Positions 24,801-37,348 of a stretch of DNA of 64,000 nt are shown piece after piece. Below the pieces are notes generated by a model. That model saw only the letters and a program-made list of their open reading frames with translations. It did not search any database and was not told the DNA's origin. Positions within the stretch are counted from its first letter, which is position 1; every line of letters starts with the position of its first letter. A program made the position numbers and the translations under genes. The DNA lies in NCBI RefSeq assembly GCF_023856365.1, contig NW_026042415.1, forward strand, positions 248,001 to 312,000, given 5' to 3'. This DNA comes from Brienomyrus brachyistius (Eukaryota; Chordata; Actinopteri; Osteoglossiformes; Mormyridae).

Positions 24801-27050
24801 GTGCTGTCAGTGGCGTCTGCCGGAGCGAATCCAAGGAAATCAGCCGCCGGCGGAGTTTGGTTCTGCAAGCCTGTGTTGGGCCAGGAAAGGCTGCACGACG
24901 TAGTTCTGGGTACACTGGGTCACACACCCAGAAATATAGGTGCACCCCCTGTTGCACTCCGGCACGTGCTGATAGGGAGACGTAGGCTCGTGCACACACG
25001 CATGCACGCACGCATGCACGCACTCTTGGCACAGCTTACAGCTTTACAGTACTTCTCCGGAATGCGTGGGCTGCTTCAGCCGAGAACATTTTTATTATAA
25101 TAATTACATCGTTCGCAGTCATCCGCAAGCCAGTTTGCCTTGTTTTATTCTCAAAGCTGTCCTCTTTTCCCTCTCAAATGCACTGTCTGTCCTCTCTCTC
25201 TTTGTCTCTCTCTCTCTCCAACTCCCTCGCACTTTCTCTTGAAAGCTTTGTGGTCAATAGTCTCATGGATTTGAATGTGCGACGCTTGGCTCAGCTCGGC
25301 CTTTTGCTAAATCCTGCTTAGTTTGCCTGTTTGCAGGCGATTGGTCAAGGATGTGGATGGTGGGATAGAAGCCCCTGTTTCCATCAGGGCAGCGAACAGG
25401 CTGGCGGTTAACGATGTCGTCGGCCTGCAGCCAGGGTCACCCCTCTGAAGGTCCTGTATGCGTTTCAGGATCGCCTGCAGCAGCTGGCCGCAAGCGACAT
25501 CCAGAAACATGCAAGAAAGAAGCCAGTTTGGTCATTTTTGCAAAAAGTTCAAAAGAGAACCTCAGCATACAGATAAAGGCAAACAGAATGGGCAGAGTGC
25601 CCTTAACTGATTAATGCACACAGAGGCGTGACCGTAATTCACACGTTAACTCAAAGAGAAACGAGAGTACAAACCTCAACTGAAGACGACGGCGACGATT
25701 CCAGCAGCCGCTGTGCAGGCTGTGCCGCCTCCCTCCGCTGCCACGCCTGCTGAGCCCTGACAAGGATGTCGGGAGAGACAGGGAAAGCACTCGGGATGAA
25801 GTCTAATCCAAGGGCGCTCGTGATAATGTGCCGCTTATGAACGTCAGTGCGTTTGTTAAAATGATTACGCCGTAAGTTTTAACGATGGAGCGCTCAAATT
25901 ACAGCGCGGAGCTCCGTTATGGGGACGGATACGAGGATATTAACTAGAATGGGAATCTGGGAGTAGCTTGGTAACGTCAGAGCAGCCTGCGGGATTTATC
26001 GCTGCATGCCGACGTGCCGCTGCGCGTGCATGCATGAGTGAGTGTCCTGCACACACACATAACCAAGGTACACAGCCAGGTGATCTGGACCACTTCCTCC
26101 CCCCACCGACACACACTCACACACACTCACACACACATGGGGGGGGGGGCATGCCTTTTCATGGTTTGGCCCTGTTGCGGTTGGCTGCAGCTCCCAGTGT
26201 ACAGCACAGGTAATTACAGCTTTGCGGGCAGTGATCGGCACCCTGGGCTATGAGGCAGCTGGCAGCCCCCACCATACACGATGGGGGGGGGAGGGGGGGG
26301 CATGTACATGCATGTGTACAGGTGTGCACGCTTACTGAACGTGCATGAATATGCGTGTATGCACAGCTGAAGTTAGACACACACTACGTGCACGCATAAA
26401 CACACACACACCTGCCCCCAAGGTACTATTAACCCCCCCACACACTTCTGTAGGGGAATCAGCTTACAGTGACCATAACTGCCCATAGATGCAGGTCATG
26501 CAGGGCTGTGATTAGCTTCTACCGCAGTCGCGTCGCCCCTCCCAGCATGACGGAGACTCCCCTTCTTTGACAGCTCTGTAAGGTCTCAGTTAATCTCCCA
26601 CACCCCAAAATCCGGGCCCTTCCTGGACGGAGCAGAGAGTCGTGGTGGAGGCGGAGGAAGGTGGCCGGCTCCTCCCCGCCGCACGGAATCGCCTCGATCC
26701 TCCGCATCGGCCGGCTTCACAAGTGTCTCAAGGCGACTGTTAGAGCAGGGCGTTTTCACACGGGCACCACCCTGGACGACTGTGCAGGCTGGCTGGCAGC
26801 TTCTGATTGGACAAGCTCATTCTGCCTGTTATGAAACTAAGACTTTAGTAGATGGTGTCATTGCCACAGTGCATTTATGGTAAAATATGCTGATGAGAAG
26901 CGAGATACTTAATGCAAAAACAGTCCACTTGTTTAACAATCAGTGCAGAGATTATACACGCCGATGTTATTATGTGTATCATGCTTTGGCAAAGGGCTTG
27001 GAAAAGGTGGCTTATCATTTCTGTGGTAAGGAATCATGCAGGTTAAAAAA
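24801..27050. other. Unique sequence with simple repeats, no gene found
   Basis: A GCATGCAC-type alternating stretch lies near 24993-25022 and a pyrimidine-rich CT stretch near 25190-25220. CA-rich stretches lie at 26050-26138 and 26390-26412, and G runs near 26139 and 26284. A minus-strand frame of 67 codons (25307-25510) and small frames elsewhere were inspected and not recognised. Confidence 0.5.
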
Positions 27051-27051
27051 C

Positions 27052-27215
27052 ACCATCCATCCATCCATCCATCCGTCCATCCGTCCATCTTTTAACCACT
27101 TACCCTGATCATGGTTGTGGGGGGTGGGTATCACAGGGGTAAAGGTTCAGCCTGGGAGGGGTGCCAGGCCATCGCAGAGCACACAGACTCACACACACAT
27201 CCACATACACACACA
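27052..27215 (-). mobile_element. SINE 3' fragment with GGAT tail
   Basis: (CCAT)n with CCGT variants at 27054-27089 is followed by TTTTAACCACTTACCCTGAT, a GGGGGGTGGGTATCACAGG-like section and GCCAGGCCATCGCAGAGCAC. This is the minus-strand 3' end of the same SINE family as 34966-35294. The tRNA-like head is absent, and a CA-rich stretch takes its place at the right edge. Confidence 0.75.
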
Positions 27216-28079
27216 CAAAATCAAAAATACATGCTGGAAAAATGTTATTGCTCTACAGTAGTAGTAATAATAACAGCGGTGTTCTGCTATGAGGTCTTGG
27301 ATTCCTTCACATAAATCTCCTCATAGGACGTGCTGTTTCAGGTCAGCTGGGGTGACAGCGTGTCGATGCACCGCTAACCGGTAATTAGCAGCGAGTGCCG
27401 TGTTTGGCCGGGGCCCATGGCGCAAAGCAGGCACACGGCGTCTGCGGGCCCCGGGGCACCCCCACCGCACCCCCACCGCACCCCCACCGCACCCCCACCG
27501 CACCCCCACCGCACTGCTTTAGACCTTCATAATTAATGCTAGAATGAAGGTAAAAACAGGAATGTGGGCGTTGCTACGGAGGTCGTCGTGGCCAAGAGGC
27601 TGAATGAGGACAAACGCTCACGCGTGTGTGTGCGCGTATGTGTGTTTTCGCGTGACCCGGCGTGGCAGCTTCAGTGTCTGCTGTAAACGAGGACCCCGAT
27701 GGGAGGAGTCCAAAAGCCCTTGCTCTTCAGGGCTTACATGTTTATATTAGACAAGGCCCAATACAAAGACACCGTCATACAGGTATGGAGGGGCCAGTTT
27801 GACCCCGGCACCTGCCCCTCTGACCTTTGACCCCTGACTCCCAACCCCAGGTCAGACATACCTGGTTCTTATTGGTTGTTGCCTCGCTGTACCTGGCCCT
27901 GATTGGCAGACGTGAGAACAGCCCATTACTCATTCTCCATTTCATATGGGAGCTTCTGGCTTCCTGCTAACTGGAAAGTGGGTGGGAAAGATAATTCCAG
28001 AAAACAGGGTGGGGGTAACAAAAAAACTGTAAACTGAATAAAGCCTTTTATTTGGTATAATCAGTCAATTTGAACTTAA
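27216..28079. other. Unique sequence with a 10-bp repeat
   Basis: Six copies of CCCCCACCGCA-type 10-bp units lie at 27456-27514, inside a GC-rich patch. The rest is complex sequence without a recognised gene. Confidence 0.55.
27456..27514. repeat. 10-bp tandem repeat, about 6 units
   Basis: Perfect head-to-tail CACCCCCACCG units, offset by 10 bp. It is short and young-looking, since the copies are identical. Confidence 0.9.
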
Positions 28080-28570
28080 CTGGGGTGAGCAACAAAACAA
28101 ATAATTTTTGGGTAAAGAATACATGTATTTTAATGCCTTCAAGCAAAACTAATTAAGGACGACACCTCATTTACATAAATAAGCATTATAATTCGCATGG
28201 AGACACTGGGGAATATGTTGAGAAAAGAAAGCAATATTTTGCAGTCTGCTAATTTCATTTTATTTAGGATTTAAGCTTAATAAAGATTCATTTTGGTGGC
28301 GAAGGGAGTAATCAAAGGGGAAATTTGAACTATCTGCAAAGACGCAGCAGCTCCTATTCAAAGCAGCTGTTTGGAGTCACTGGAAGAGCCCTAATCAGAG
28401 AGGCACTCTCTGGCCCTACTCCAGCACCGACTCCTTGAAAGGTAAAATTTTAGAGCCCAGCCTATTAGCATGCAGTTCTAGCTTCAGTCGGAAAATTAAT
28501 GGTGGTGACTGATAATGACTGTAATCGTGGCACAAATGGGGTGTTGAAATAGCAAACAACGGCCACGAGG
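28080..28570. promoter_or_regulatory. Candidate conserved noncoding block
   Basis: About 490 bp of complex AT-rich sequence without simple repeats. Sites include AAACTAATTAAGG near 28147, ATAAGCATTATAATTCGCATG near 28180 in part, GTCTGCTAATTTC near 28244 and AAAGCAGCTGTTTGG near 28359. No reading frame is longer than 60 codons. The texture is like that of vertebrate developmental enhancers. Conservation is not tested here. Confidence 0.38.
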
Positions 28571-28704
28571 CATGTAATGGGCATTTTATTAATTACCAGG
28601 CCTCTCCCGTGCGCCGGCATCAGGATTTACGGCAGCGGAGTCAGGTGGCCGCAGGGTGTGCCAGGGTCACCCGAGCTGAGGCCGGAGCGGAGCCCTACTG
28701 AGGC

Positions 28705-28955
28705 GGCCCTGCTGACCCAGAAGGGGAGCGAGCCGGGTACTCGGGAAAGGTCCGGTCCGTTAGGCTGGGCGGCTCATAGCGGCCCTGCTGTCCAGAAGGG
28801 GAGCGAGCCGGGTCCTCACAAAAGGTCCGGTCCGTTAGGCTGGGTGGCTCATAGCGGCCCTGCTGTCCAGAAGGGGAGCGAGCCGGGTCCTCGCGAAAGG
28901 TCCGGTCCGTTAGGCTGGGCGGCTCATAGCGGCCCTGCTGACCCAGCGGCTCATA
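28705..28955. repeat. 75-76-bp tandem triplication
   Basis: GGCCCTGCTG starts lie at 28705, 28781, 28856 and 28931, giving three full units and a partial fourth. Units share GGGGAGCGAGCCGGGT, AAAGGTCCGGTCCGTTAGGC and GGCTCATAGC. A plus-strand frame (28577-28960) stays open and encodes a repeated 25-residue Lys-Gly-Ser-Glu-Pro-Gly peptide. It has no known homologue I can recall, so I read it as a repeat artefact. Confidence 0.92.
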
Positions 28956-30240
28956 GCTAAATTCAAGTCTATTTTTCTTTATGTTCCTTTGGAGTCGGTG
29001 GCTGATTGGCTAAGGGGGCTGTACGTCATTCTCAGGGGTGGGGTTAATTACCATATTTGGTTGTATTGTTGTAGCACCGTGTGGATTGATACAGTTGTGC
29101 GTTTTCGTGGAGCAGACTGGATTCAGCATCGTGCTGTGGGATGCAGCGGCAGTTCAGGCATGCATGTGTGTGTTTTTTGGGGGCATTTTGTGGACGTCCT
29201 TCACTCGGCCAGATGGGGGGGTGTTTATAAATGCATGTCCATGTTATCTGCATTTCGGTATTTACGTAAAAGGCCAGTTTTTGTCAGCTTTGTCACGTGA
29301 CTGAATGTCATTAAATGCCACTGGTCCTTAAATATTGTTGATAGGCAGAAGCTCTTAATAATCATACCTGCGTACTGGGGGGGGGGGGGGGGTTGAGGCT
29401 GGCAGGACTACAGACAGGTGTGTGGGGGGTGGGGGTGTGAGAAACAGACATGCTTTAGGCATCCTCACCTGAATAGTTTAGTCAGCCGTGTAGCTGCACA
29501 AACACGTAATACTGGAGACCGAGGAACGTGTCGATCGAGCAACCAATTAGAACACAAATAAAATGGGCATTTGCCGAAACGTTTGCTAATCAGGGCTGAC
29601 AGCGCGCCGTGGCGAGAGCACATTCACGTCCTGCTCGTCAGGCCCGGCAAGGTTGATTAAAAAACCTCCTTTATTACCAAGCGGACGCCTAATGGACGGA
29701 GGACTTTTAAATCCGAAGGAAACAATTATAGTTTTACTGCTGTATGTGTGATGCTGATTTATATAAATCACACTGCCAGTGAAAAGCTTCCAATAAAGCT
29801 GAGTGGAGAGCGCCCCCCTCGCATACGTGATGTGGGGGACCTGAACTGCCCCCCTGGAGGTCTGATAGCCCCCTGTCCTGTTTGCGAGCCCGAGCCGAAA
29901 TGAGCACTGTTGTCCTGCAGTTCGGTAGCTGGTCTGGCTCATTCTCCTTCACCCCGGCTTTTCCAGAGCTTTGTTCCCGGATTCCCGCTTATGTCACTGA
30001 AAGAGGCCCGTGCTGTGAACAGACCCAAAGAGTAGGAGGAATGTTTGGCAAGTGAAATATCGTCACTAAAAAAAATCTGTGACAAAGCTGTGGCACAAAG
30101 TGACAAAGTGTGTTGACCTGAACTTTATCAAATTGTATTTTTCTCTTGTTTTATTTAATTTAGTTTATCAAAATAGAAAGACATGAATATTTGTGTTTCT
30201 TATAGTAATAGCCTTTCAGTGCATATTTCCTGTGTCTGTA
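28956..30240. other. Unique sequence; candidate regulatory block 29480-29800
   Basis: G16 lies at 29377-29392. From 29480 to 29800 the sequence is complex, with CAACCAATTAGAACAC near 29540, GTTGATTAAAAAACCTCC near 29653 and AAACAATTATAG near 29719. Overlapping minus-strand frames (to 118 codons) near 29586-29952 have no recognised domain. Confidence 0.35.
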
Positions 30241-30263
30241 ACTACTTTGTAAAAAAAAAAAAG

Positions 30264-30266
<3 letters not shown>

Positions 30267-30299
<33 letters not shown>

Positions 30300-30394
30300 A
30301 ATAACAGGGAAAACTGGCTCTGATTAGAATTATTAGAGATCATCCTCCTCCACTCACTTTCTGTGTCTTTGTCCAAGTCTCTGTCATGCACACA

Positions 30395-30429
<35 letters not shown>
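30267..30429. repeat. Facing GT and CA microsatellites
   Basis: A (GT)15 run at 30267-30296 and a CA run of about 35 bp ending at 30429 are separated by about 100 bp. The two runs are complementary in opposite order, so together they form an imperfect inverted repeat. Both are ordinary in fish DNA singly; the pair can fold into a long hairpin. Confidence 0.9.
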
Positions 30430-30430
<1 letters not shown>

Positions 30431-31234
30431 ATTCAAATAAAGCAGCTGGGTTTTATTTCAAAGAATAAAAGCAACAATACTTTGAATCCTTTGAAATCAT
30501 CAATAGATAAAAGAAACAAAGTTCATTGAGCATCTGGAAGGAGATTGAAGTTTGATCACATTGTGTGGCTGATAACAGCTTTCAGGCGGCAGTGAGGGGC
30601 TCCAATGTGTTCCTAAATGATAAAACGTTCCTTAAAAAATATATACGTAATGAGGGAGATCCGATAGGAGCAGAGTATTTCCAAATAATTACCCGAGTAT
30701 TGAAGTAGCAAGTACTGAAGTTAGTTTTTGGCTTTTTGTCTTCCGGCTGCTCTTGGAACGTTGCTAAACTGCAGCTTTTATCAAGGACGATACAGCAGCA
30801 GGAATTAAAGAATGAACCTTCCCGATCTTTCACCTTATTAGTTCTGCGAAGCGCCGACCCCCGGTTGGGTGGGGGGGGTTTCTTGGTGGGGCGGTCACCG
30901 GTCAGGTGGTGCTGACAGTGCTGGCGAGGTCCTTGTGGAGTCACCGAACGCCAACGCTGACTCTGCACTCACCGCTTAAGCCCCGTTGTCTTTGACTGAG
31001 ACAGAGTGTTATTGTTAGCTGTGACTTTAATAGCATAATACATACAGCTCCGGCGTTTGCGACAAAACGGCAAACCCATAACACAGCCGTAGCAGTGCCC
31101 TAACAAATCTGTGTTAATGCCACCTGCGGACAGAATGAGCCAGCGTTCGGGACTCGTCTGTGAGTCTTTCATTTGCTCTTGGATACCGAGAGTCATAGTG
31201 CTGCTGTTGCTTAGTCGTGTGAGAGTCAGCTGAG
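30430..31234. other. Unique sequence, no gene found
   Basis: Complex sequence. A 128-codon minus-strand frame (30582-30968) has no domain I recognise. AT-rich, homeobox-site-like parts lie at 30620-30720. Confidence 0.5.
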
Positions 31235-32232
31235 GCTCAGGGACCCGCTTAGGGTCCTGCTCAGGGGCCCACTCAGGGTCCTACTCAGGGGCCCACTCAG
31301 GGTCCTACTCAGGGTCCTACTCAGGGGTCTGCTCAGGGGCCCACTCAGGGTTCTACTCAGGGGTCTGCCTAGGGGCCCACTCAGGGTCCTACTCAGGGGT
31401 CTGCTCAGGGTCCCACTCAGGGTCCTACTCAGGGGTCTGCTCAGGGTCCTACTCAGGGGCCCACTCAGGGTCCTACTCAGGGGTCTGCTCAGGGGCCCAC
31501 TCAGGGTCCTACTCAGGGTCTGCTCAGGGGCCCACTCAGGGTCCTACTCAGGGGTCTGCTCAGGGGCCCACTCAGGGTCCTACTCAGGGGTCTGCTCAGG
31601 GTCCTACTCAGGGTCCTACTCAGGGGTCTGCTCAGGGTCCTACTCAGGGTCCTACTCAGGGGTCTGCTCTGGGGGCCGCTTAGGGTCCTACTCAGGGGTC
31701 TGCTCAGGGGCCCACTCAGGGTCCTACTCAGGGGTCTGCTCTGGGGGCCGCTTAGGGTCCTACTCAGGGGTCTGCTCAGGGGCCCACTCAGGGTCCTACT
31801 CAGGGGTCTGCTCAGGGGTCCTACTCAGGGGCCCACTCAGGGTCCTACTCAGGGGTCTGCTCTGGGGGCCGCTTAGGGTCCTACTCAGGGGCCCACTCAG
31901 GGTCCTACTCAGGGGTCTGCTCAGGGGTCCTACTCAGGGGCCCACTCAGGGTCCTACTCAGGGGTCTGCTCTGGGGCCCACTCAGGGTCCTACTCAGGGG
32001 CCCACTCAGGGTCCTACTCAGGGGTCTGCTCAGGGGCCCACTCAGGGTCCTACTCAGGGGTCTGCTCAGGGGCCCGCTCAGTGTCCTACTCAGGGGTCTG
32101 CTCAGAGGTCGCTTGGGGTCCTACTCAGGGGCCCGCTTAGGGTCCTACTCAGGGGCCCACTCAGGGTCCTACCCAGGGGTCTGCTCAGGGGGCTGCTTAG
32201 GGTCCTACTCAGGGGCCCATTCAGGGTCCTCA
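31235..32232. repeat. 12-bp minisatellite with higher-order structure, about 1 kb
   Basis: The base units are GGTCCTACTCAG, GGGCCCACTCAG and GGGTCTGCTCAG, with rarer GGGCCGCTTAGG forms. They are arranged in recurring 24-, 36- and longer blocks, such as TCCTACTCAGGGGTCTGCTC followed by AGGGGCCCACTCAG. Occasional single-G length changes break the phase, so no long frame survives. GGGGCCC cores make local palindromes. Confidence 0.95.
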
Positions 32233-34063
32233 GCCTCTTGGTATGGATCTCTAACGCTCTGAAGTTACGCACCGACTCTAGGGATCCCTTTAGCAAGGAC
32301 CAGCTGCCCATAGGGAGGACAAGCAGTTTGATCACGGTGGGGTGCAGGTAGAGGGGGGCTGTGATTTGCTGCAAGGTGATTTCAGACAGGAGGAGGTGTC
32401 TAGGTTGACAGGAGACACGTTCTGTATGTTATTATCTTCAAAAGGCGATCATCTGAAATCACTGGCAGGATACAGACAGCTTTCCTGTGACCTGAACCTT
32501 GTGGTTACGAGGCCACTGAATGAAACTTGAATCCGACGTGTGTTCAGCAGAATGGAGACAAAGCTGGAATATCGTATTGGAGCTACAAAATCTGTATAAA
32601 AAAGCCCCAAATGGCAGCTTACAGATGAGGCAAACGGCGGAATGACGGTGATTTACGGGCTCTAAGAGAGAACGTGAGCTCTGAGCCGCATGAAGTGCTG
32701 GCCGCCATATGCTTTGTAACTGGGGATTTCCACTGCAAACCTAAATCTGGGCCCTTTAAAGCTGAAACACAGGTATTTTATTATAAACCTCATTTTCCGG
32801 TTCCAAACCTGGTGGCACGCCAGTATCTGTCTGGTTGAGCACTTCTGTCGCTAGTGTCTGTCGCTTTTAAACACAGATTTAAAAACTCAGTGACGTGTGA
32901 CTGCTTGACATATTGCAAGTCTTTAAGTCGTCCCTACTTTTGCAAGATAGAATTCTGATCTTTTATTCTATCTGTATGATCAACATAGTGTGCATTTTTC
33001 GGTAGGATTCCTGTGCCTGTCACTGTAAACCCTAACGTTACGCATTCTTCACCCCGGCGTCACTCACATGTTGACAGTTGAAACACAATAAAGTGCTAGT
33101 CGTCACGTTGGAGGGACGTTCAGGAAGTTCTGCCAGTCAGTGATCCAGCTGTCGGAGGGGGCCTGTGTTTTTTCCAGCCCCACCATCAGCACCATCACTT
33201 ACTGGCCGTTCTTCCCGCCACTTAGAAACCTGTATCTCTCCTGCTTTGATACTTAGATGCGTCTATCAGCGTAATCTTCTTCTGGCACAGGCCAAACGTG
33301 GAATGTGCTCTCGTCAAAACGAGGCACAAGGTGAACACACACCCTTTAATATGTTACACCATTCTTTCTGTCGAATGCCATTTCAGGCCAACAAAAAAAA
33401 AAAGAGAAAAGAAAAAGTCTCTCTCTGGATGAACAGGCTGCCGAGCTTTGATCGGACACTCATTCAAAGCGTTCTTTATCTCAGCATGCAAAGTTTTACC
33501 CTGAAGCAGCACAACTGTACAGGAAGCCCCAAATCCAAATACCCATTTTCCTTCCCACAGGTGTATCAGTGAAAATGGAAAACAACGAATGAATTGGAAT
33601 AAATCAAACTGAACTGTGGGGGGCAGGACCATAGCAGGTTACATGAGTGCACGCTTGTATGCGTTTTGTCATTAAAATCATAACCTGGACAGTTCACACT
33701 AAACACAAGCATGACTTTGTAACGTTTCCCAAAATCACTATTTTTGTCGTCACGCCTCAAGCCATCGACTTAAGCCTGCCGGTGACAGCAGAGACAGGTG
33801 ACCTGATGGGACATTCAGCCTAAATCATTCCGGCAACACATACATCTGACTTAAAGCTATTTAACTTACCACTCATTAGCTCCTGCCCCCCCCCCTCAAG
33901 AATGACTGACAGCTTCATTCACTAACATGGGTTTCTGAGGAGGTCGCTCTGCACTGGGGGGGCCCACACCCCGTGTCACATTTTCGTTCCCCTAAGAAGT
34001 TGTCCGCTTGTGGTTCCCTTCCAGGTTTTACGAACCACAGCAGAGGCAGGTGACTTGATAGGA
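32233..34063. other. Unique sequence, no gene found
   Basis: Complex sequence. A plus-strand frame of 135 codons (33165-33572) has no known domain and is crossed by an A-rich Lys run, so it is likely chance. A 33-bp stretch at 33785-33817 recurs with a few changes at 34036-34068. Confidence 0.5.
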
Positions 34064-34154
34064 CATTCTTACGCCATTCTTACGCCACTCTTATGCCATT
34101 CTTACGCAGGTCTTACGCCATTCTTACGCCATTCTTACGCACGTCTTACGCATG
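34064..34154. repeat. 11-bp tandem repeat (CATTCTTACGC), about 8 units
   Basis: Units CATTCTTACGC, CACTCTTATGC and AGGTCTTACGC-type follow each other with an 11-bp period. The array begins exactly where the second copy of a 33-bp duplicated stretch (34036-34068) ends. Confidence 0.92.
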
Positions 34155-34965
34155 TGGGCCCTGCTCCTGCGCTCTGCTCAGCGCTTCTCTTCTGAGGGGA
34201 CTTCCCCACCGAGAGGTATTCTCTGATCCACATGTAAACCTGTTTTCCAGCATTTATTTAATGTTATGGTTACCAAAAAAATTGTTTTCATAAAGCCGGG
34301 GGGCGTAAATCAAGATGGTGTCTTTTTCAACATGAAACACAAACAAACATAAAAATCAGTCTTTCTTACAGTTTTTGTTTATCTCCTGAAAAATACCTGC
34401 TGGTTGGGGTGTGTACATTTTTGCAGTTTGCGAGATCATGCTTAAAAAATGTAATGAAAAACATTTTCATGTCGTGACACATCAAAACCCGCTTTTGCAT
34501 GGCGATCTGAATTTTTATATCAAAGTATGTAACCTCCAAACACGCGACGTGCATTCCTCACTATTTTTGTTTGTTTCTCAGCCGTTTACCGAGCGGATCA
34601 AAGGTATGGTCGCATTTCTTTTTAATGACATCATTTATGAGCAGTGATCTCATCCAGCGTGGACACGGGATTTCTCTGAATTAATATGGAATGTTTCCTT
34701 TTAAGCAGCTTAATTTATGAGATGAATGTTATCAATACATTTCTCCTGTTGGCGTTTCTGCGTTTTACTGACCGGGGAATGTGTATAATGGAAAGGAAAG
34801 CTTTTATAAGACAGTTTAAAAATGCGAGGGCCCAGAGGAAATCACTGAATGGTCAGAACATTACCCCCCCCCCCCCCCAAAGTCAACACACAGTGTGTTT
34901 TTCAAATACTGTTTTCAGAAATGTTCAATGGCTTGGATACTCAAAGACTATCAGTAAACAAATAA
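34155..34965. other. Unique AT-rich sequence, no gene found
   Basis: Mostly AT-rich complex sequence and a run of 15 C at 34864-34878. Frames up to 122 codons were inspected; none was recognised. Confidence 0.5.
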
Positions 34966-35294
34966 TCCATCCATCCATCCATCCTTTTTCTGTAACCACT
35001 TGTCCTATTCTGGGTCATGGGGGGCCCACAGCCTTTTTGGGTGCAAGTGAATAATCCAGGACAGGGCAGCGACCCCTCCCAGGACACACTCAGACACCAT
35101 TCGCTCAGACACGCACACCTCCGGGCAATGTGGTAACTCCAATTAACCTCAGCATGGTTTTGGACTGTGGGGGGAACCAGAGGAGACCCCACAATGACAC
35201 AGAGAGAAGATGCAAACTCCATGAAGTCATGGCGGGGACTCGAACCCTGGTCCCAGAGGGGTCAGGCAACAGTGCTGACCACTGCACCACCCCT
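34966..35294 (-). mobile_element. tRNA-derived SINE with GGAT tail, best copy in window
   Basis: On the minus strand it starts at 35294 with GGGGTGGTGCAGTGGTCAGC, a tRNA-like head, and has the B-box GGTTCGAGTCC at 35236-35246. The body follows: GGAGTTTGCATCTTCTC, GGTCTCCTCTGGTTCCCCCC, CAGTCCAAAACCATGCTGAG, TTAATTGGAGTTACCACATT and a GTGTCCTGGGAGGGGTC stretch. It ends with GTGGTTACAGAAAAAGGATG and the (GGAT)n tail at 34966-34984. This order is the standard layout of a widespread fish SINE that reads into a GGATGGAT microsatellite. It carries no coding capacity. It is about 10-20% diverged from the form I remember, so it is an old insertion. Confidence 0.85.
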
Positions 35295-35498
35295 AAACAA
35301 ATATTAATATAAATATAATTTTATATATTCAATATATTAAATATAATTATCATTATTAATAAGAATAATGAATACAATAATAACATTATGATAATGATTA
35401 TTTGGTGTAAGACTGTCGTTGCTATTAATATTATTTGATGATAAAACAGACTTTTACCAGTTTGCTAAATTCTATGCTTTCATTTGAACACACACATA
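35295..35498. repeat. AT-rich low-complexity stretch
   Basis: The region is dominated by ATTAAT, ATAATA and TATATT words (35300-35470), with no unit repeated cleanly. It separates a SINE from the 40-bp array. Confidence 0.75.
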
Positions 35499-36055
35499 GG
35501 GGGGCAGGAACTTGCCTGTGAGACAGTGACCATGTTCAGGGGGGGCAGGAACTTGCCTGTGAGACAGTGACCATGTTCAGGGGGGCAGGAACTTGCCTGT
35601 GAGACAGTGACTGTGTTCAGGGGGGGCAGGAACTTGCCTGTGAGACAGTGACCATGTTCAGGGGGGCAGGAACTTGCCTGTGAGACAGTGACTGTGTTCA
35701 GGGGTGCAGGAACTTGCCTGTGAGACAGTGACCATGTTCAGGGGTGCAGGAACTTGCCTGTGAGACAGTGACTGTGTTCAGGGGGGCAGGAACTTGCCTG
35801 TGAGACAGTGACTGTGTTCAGGGGGGCAGGAACTTGCCTGTGAGACAGTGACCGTGTTCAGGGGGGCAGGAACTTGCCTGTGAGACAGGGACCGTGTTCA
35901 GGGGGGCAGGAACTTGCCTGTGAGACAGGGACTGTGTTCAGGGGGTGCAGGAACTTGCCTGTGAGACAGTGACTGTGTTCAGGGGTGCAGGAACTTGCCT
36001 GTGAGACAGTGACCGTGTTCAGGGGGGGCAGGAACTTGCCTGTGAGACAGTGACT
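35499..36055. repeat. 40-41-bp minisatellite, 14 units
   Basis: Fourteen copies of CAGGAACTTGCCTGTGAGAC followed by AGTGACCATGTTCAGGGG. Copies differ mainly at CCATG/CTGTG/CCGTG and in the length of the G run (4-7), which sets the unit at 40 or 41 bp. The CAGGAACTTGCCTG core is an imperfect palindrome. The minus-strand frame at 35858-36196 is a repeat artefact. Confidence 0.95.
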
Positions 36056-37348
36056 GCACACTGCCTGCTGATCCAGTACCCCTGAACATTTGTGGTAGCC
36101 ACATAGATATTGATGGCAGCTGACAGCAGAGGCCTGGGGCCTGTTTGGGGCCCATTGATGATTGGAATCCGCCACCTGTGTCCATGTGACATGCATTCCT
36201 CGCTCTGATTGGCTCAGTACTGACCTTCAGTCTTGTGTTTCTCAGTGTATATTTGGTGTGTTATTAGCCAATGCAATTCCTGCTGTAGGACAATAGATTC
36301 TCCCAGGATATGATTGGCCTGCACATAGCAGATACCCTACAATCCCATCGCTTTGCCATTTATACAGACACCCAGCGGCCAGTTTATTAGGCCTTAGTTA
36401 CAAAACAGAGAATCCAGTTGAGAAAACACAGCAGACAGACGGGGTCAAGAGGATCAGTGTGTGGCTGCGCATTAGCATGGCTAAGACACACATGACTGTG
36501 AGCGCAGTGTGATCACTGGTGCCAGACATGCAGGACTGCCAGCTTTGGTCAGCCGGCTAGTGTGAAACTGTCAATTCCAGACGCGTCTGCAGACACAAGC
36601 ACGCTCATTTACATGCATGTAACCCTTTTATTACTTTATTAATAGTCTGTAGGGTTTGCAAATTACCCCCAACACTTTTGATGCAGCTAATTTTAGGTTT
36701 ATAATGGACTGATATAGATTTGCTGTAGGATTTCCTGCGTGAGCGTGAGAGTCTGAAAGCGTGAGGGTCACGCCGGACGCGTGAGAGACAGCAGCTCTGC
36801 ACATGGTGGGAAGCCGCCACCTTGCTGGGTTTTTAGGGTTTATGGTGCGATAAACAAAAAGCATCCAGCCACTGGGTGAAAACACCTTGTTAACGAGTGA
36901 GGTCAGAGGAGACCGGCCAGACTCGTTACGGCTTGCTGGAAAGCCACACGTGCAAAATTACAAGCTCAGTACAACAGTGGTGTGCAGAATGGCGTCCCTG
37001 AAATCGTGACTCGTCTACCCATAATGCTACAGTGGCTCCTACCCAGTACTGGATAGGTTTACATCCTAAAATGGACGGTGAGTGTAACATGCATGTATAA
37101 TTCACTAGGCCAGTTTTAACGGTGCCAACCACACAAACTGGATCTGAAAGCCCCCTTGCAATGGCAGCAGTTCAGAAAGACACTTTTAGATTAGATTTTT
37201 TTCCCTCCTGCATCATTGTAGTAATTATTAATTTCAGCAAAAACAAGGCTCTAAAGAATACGCCTTTAAAAACTGTAATTATGTATGTAATACAAATGAT
37301 CTGCATGTGTGTTGGGGGGGGGGTCGGTCATGTATATATTACGTTACT
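36056..37348. other. Unique sequence, no gene found
   Basis: Complex sequence with no recognised gene or element. A short AT-rich patch precedes a G run near 37313-37322, which sits left of a dispersed repeat. Confidence 0.5.
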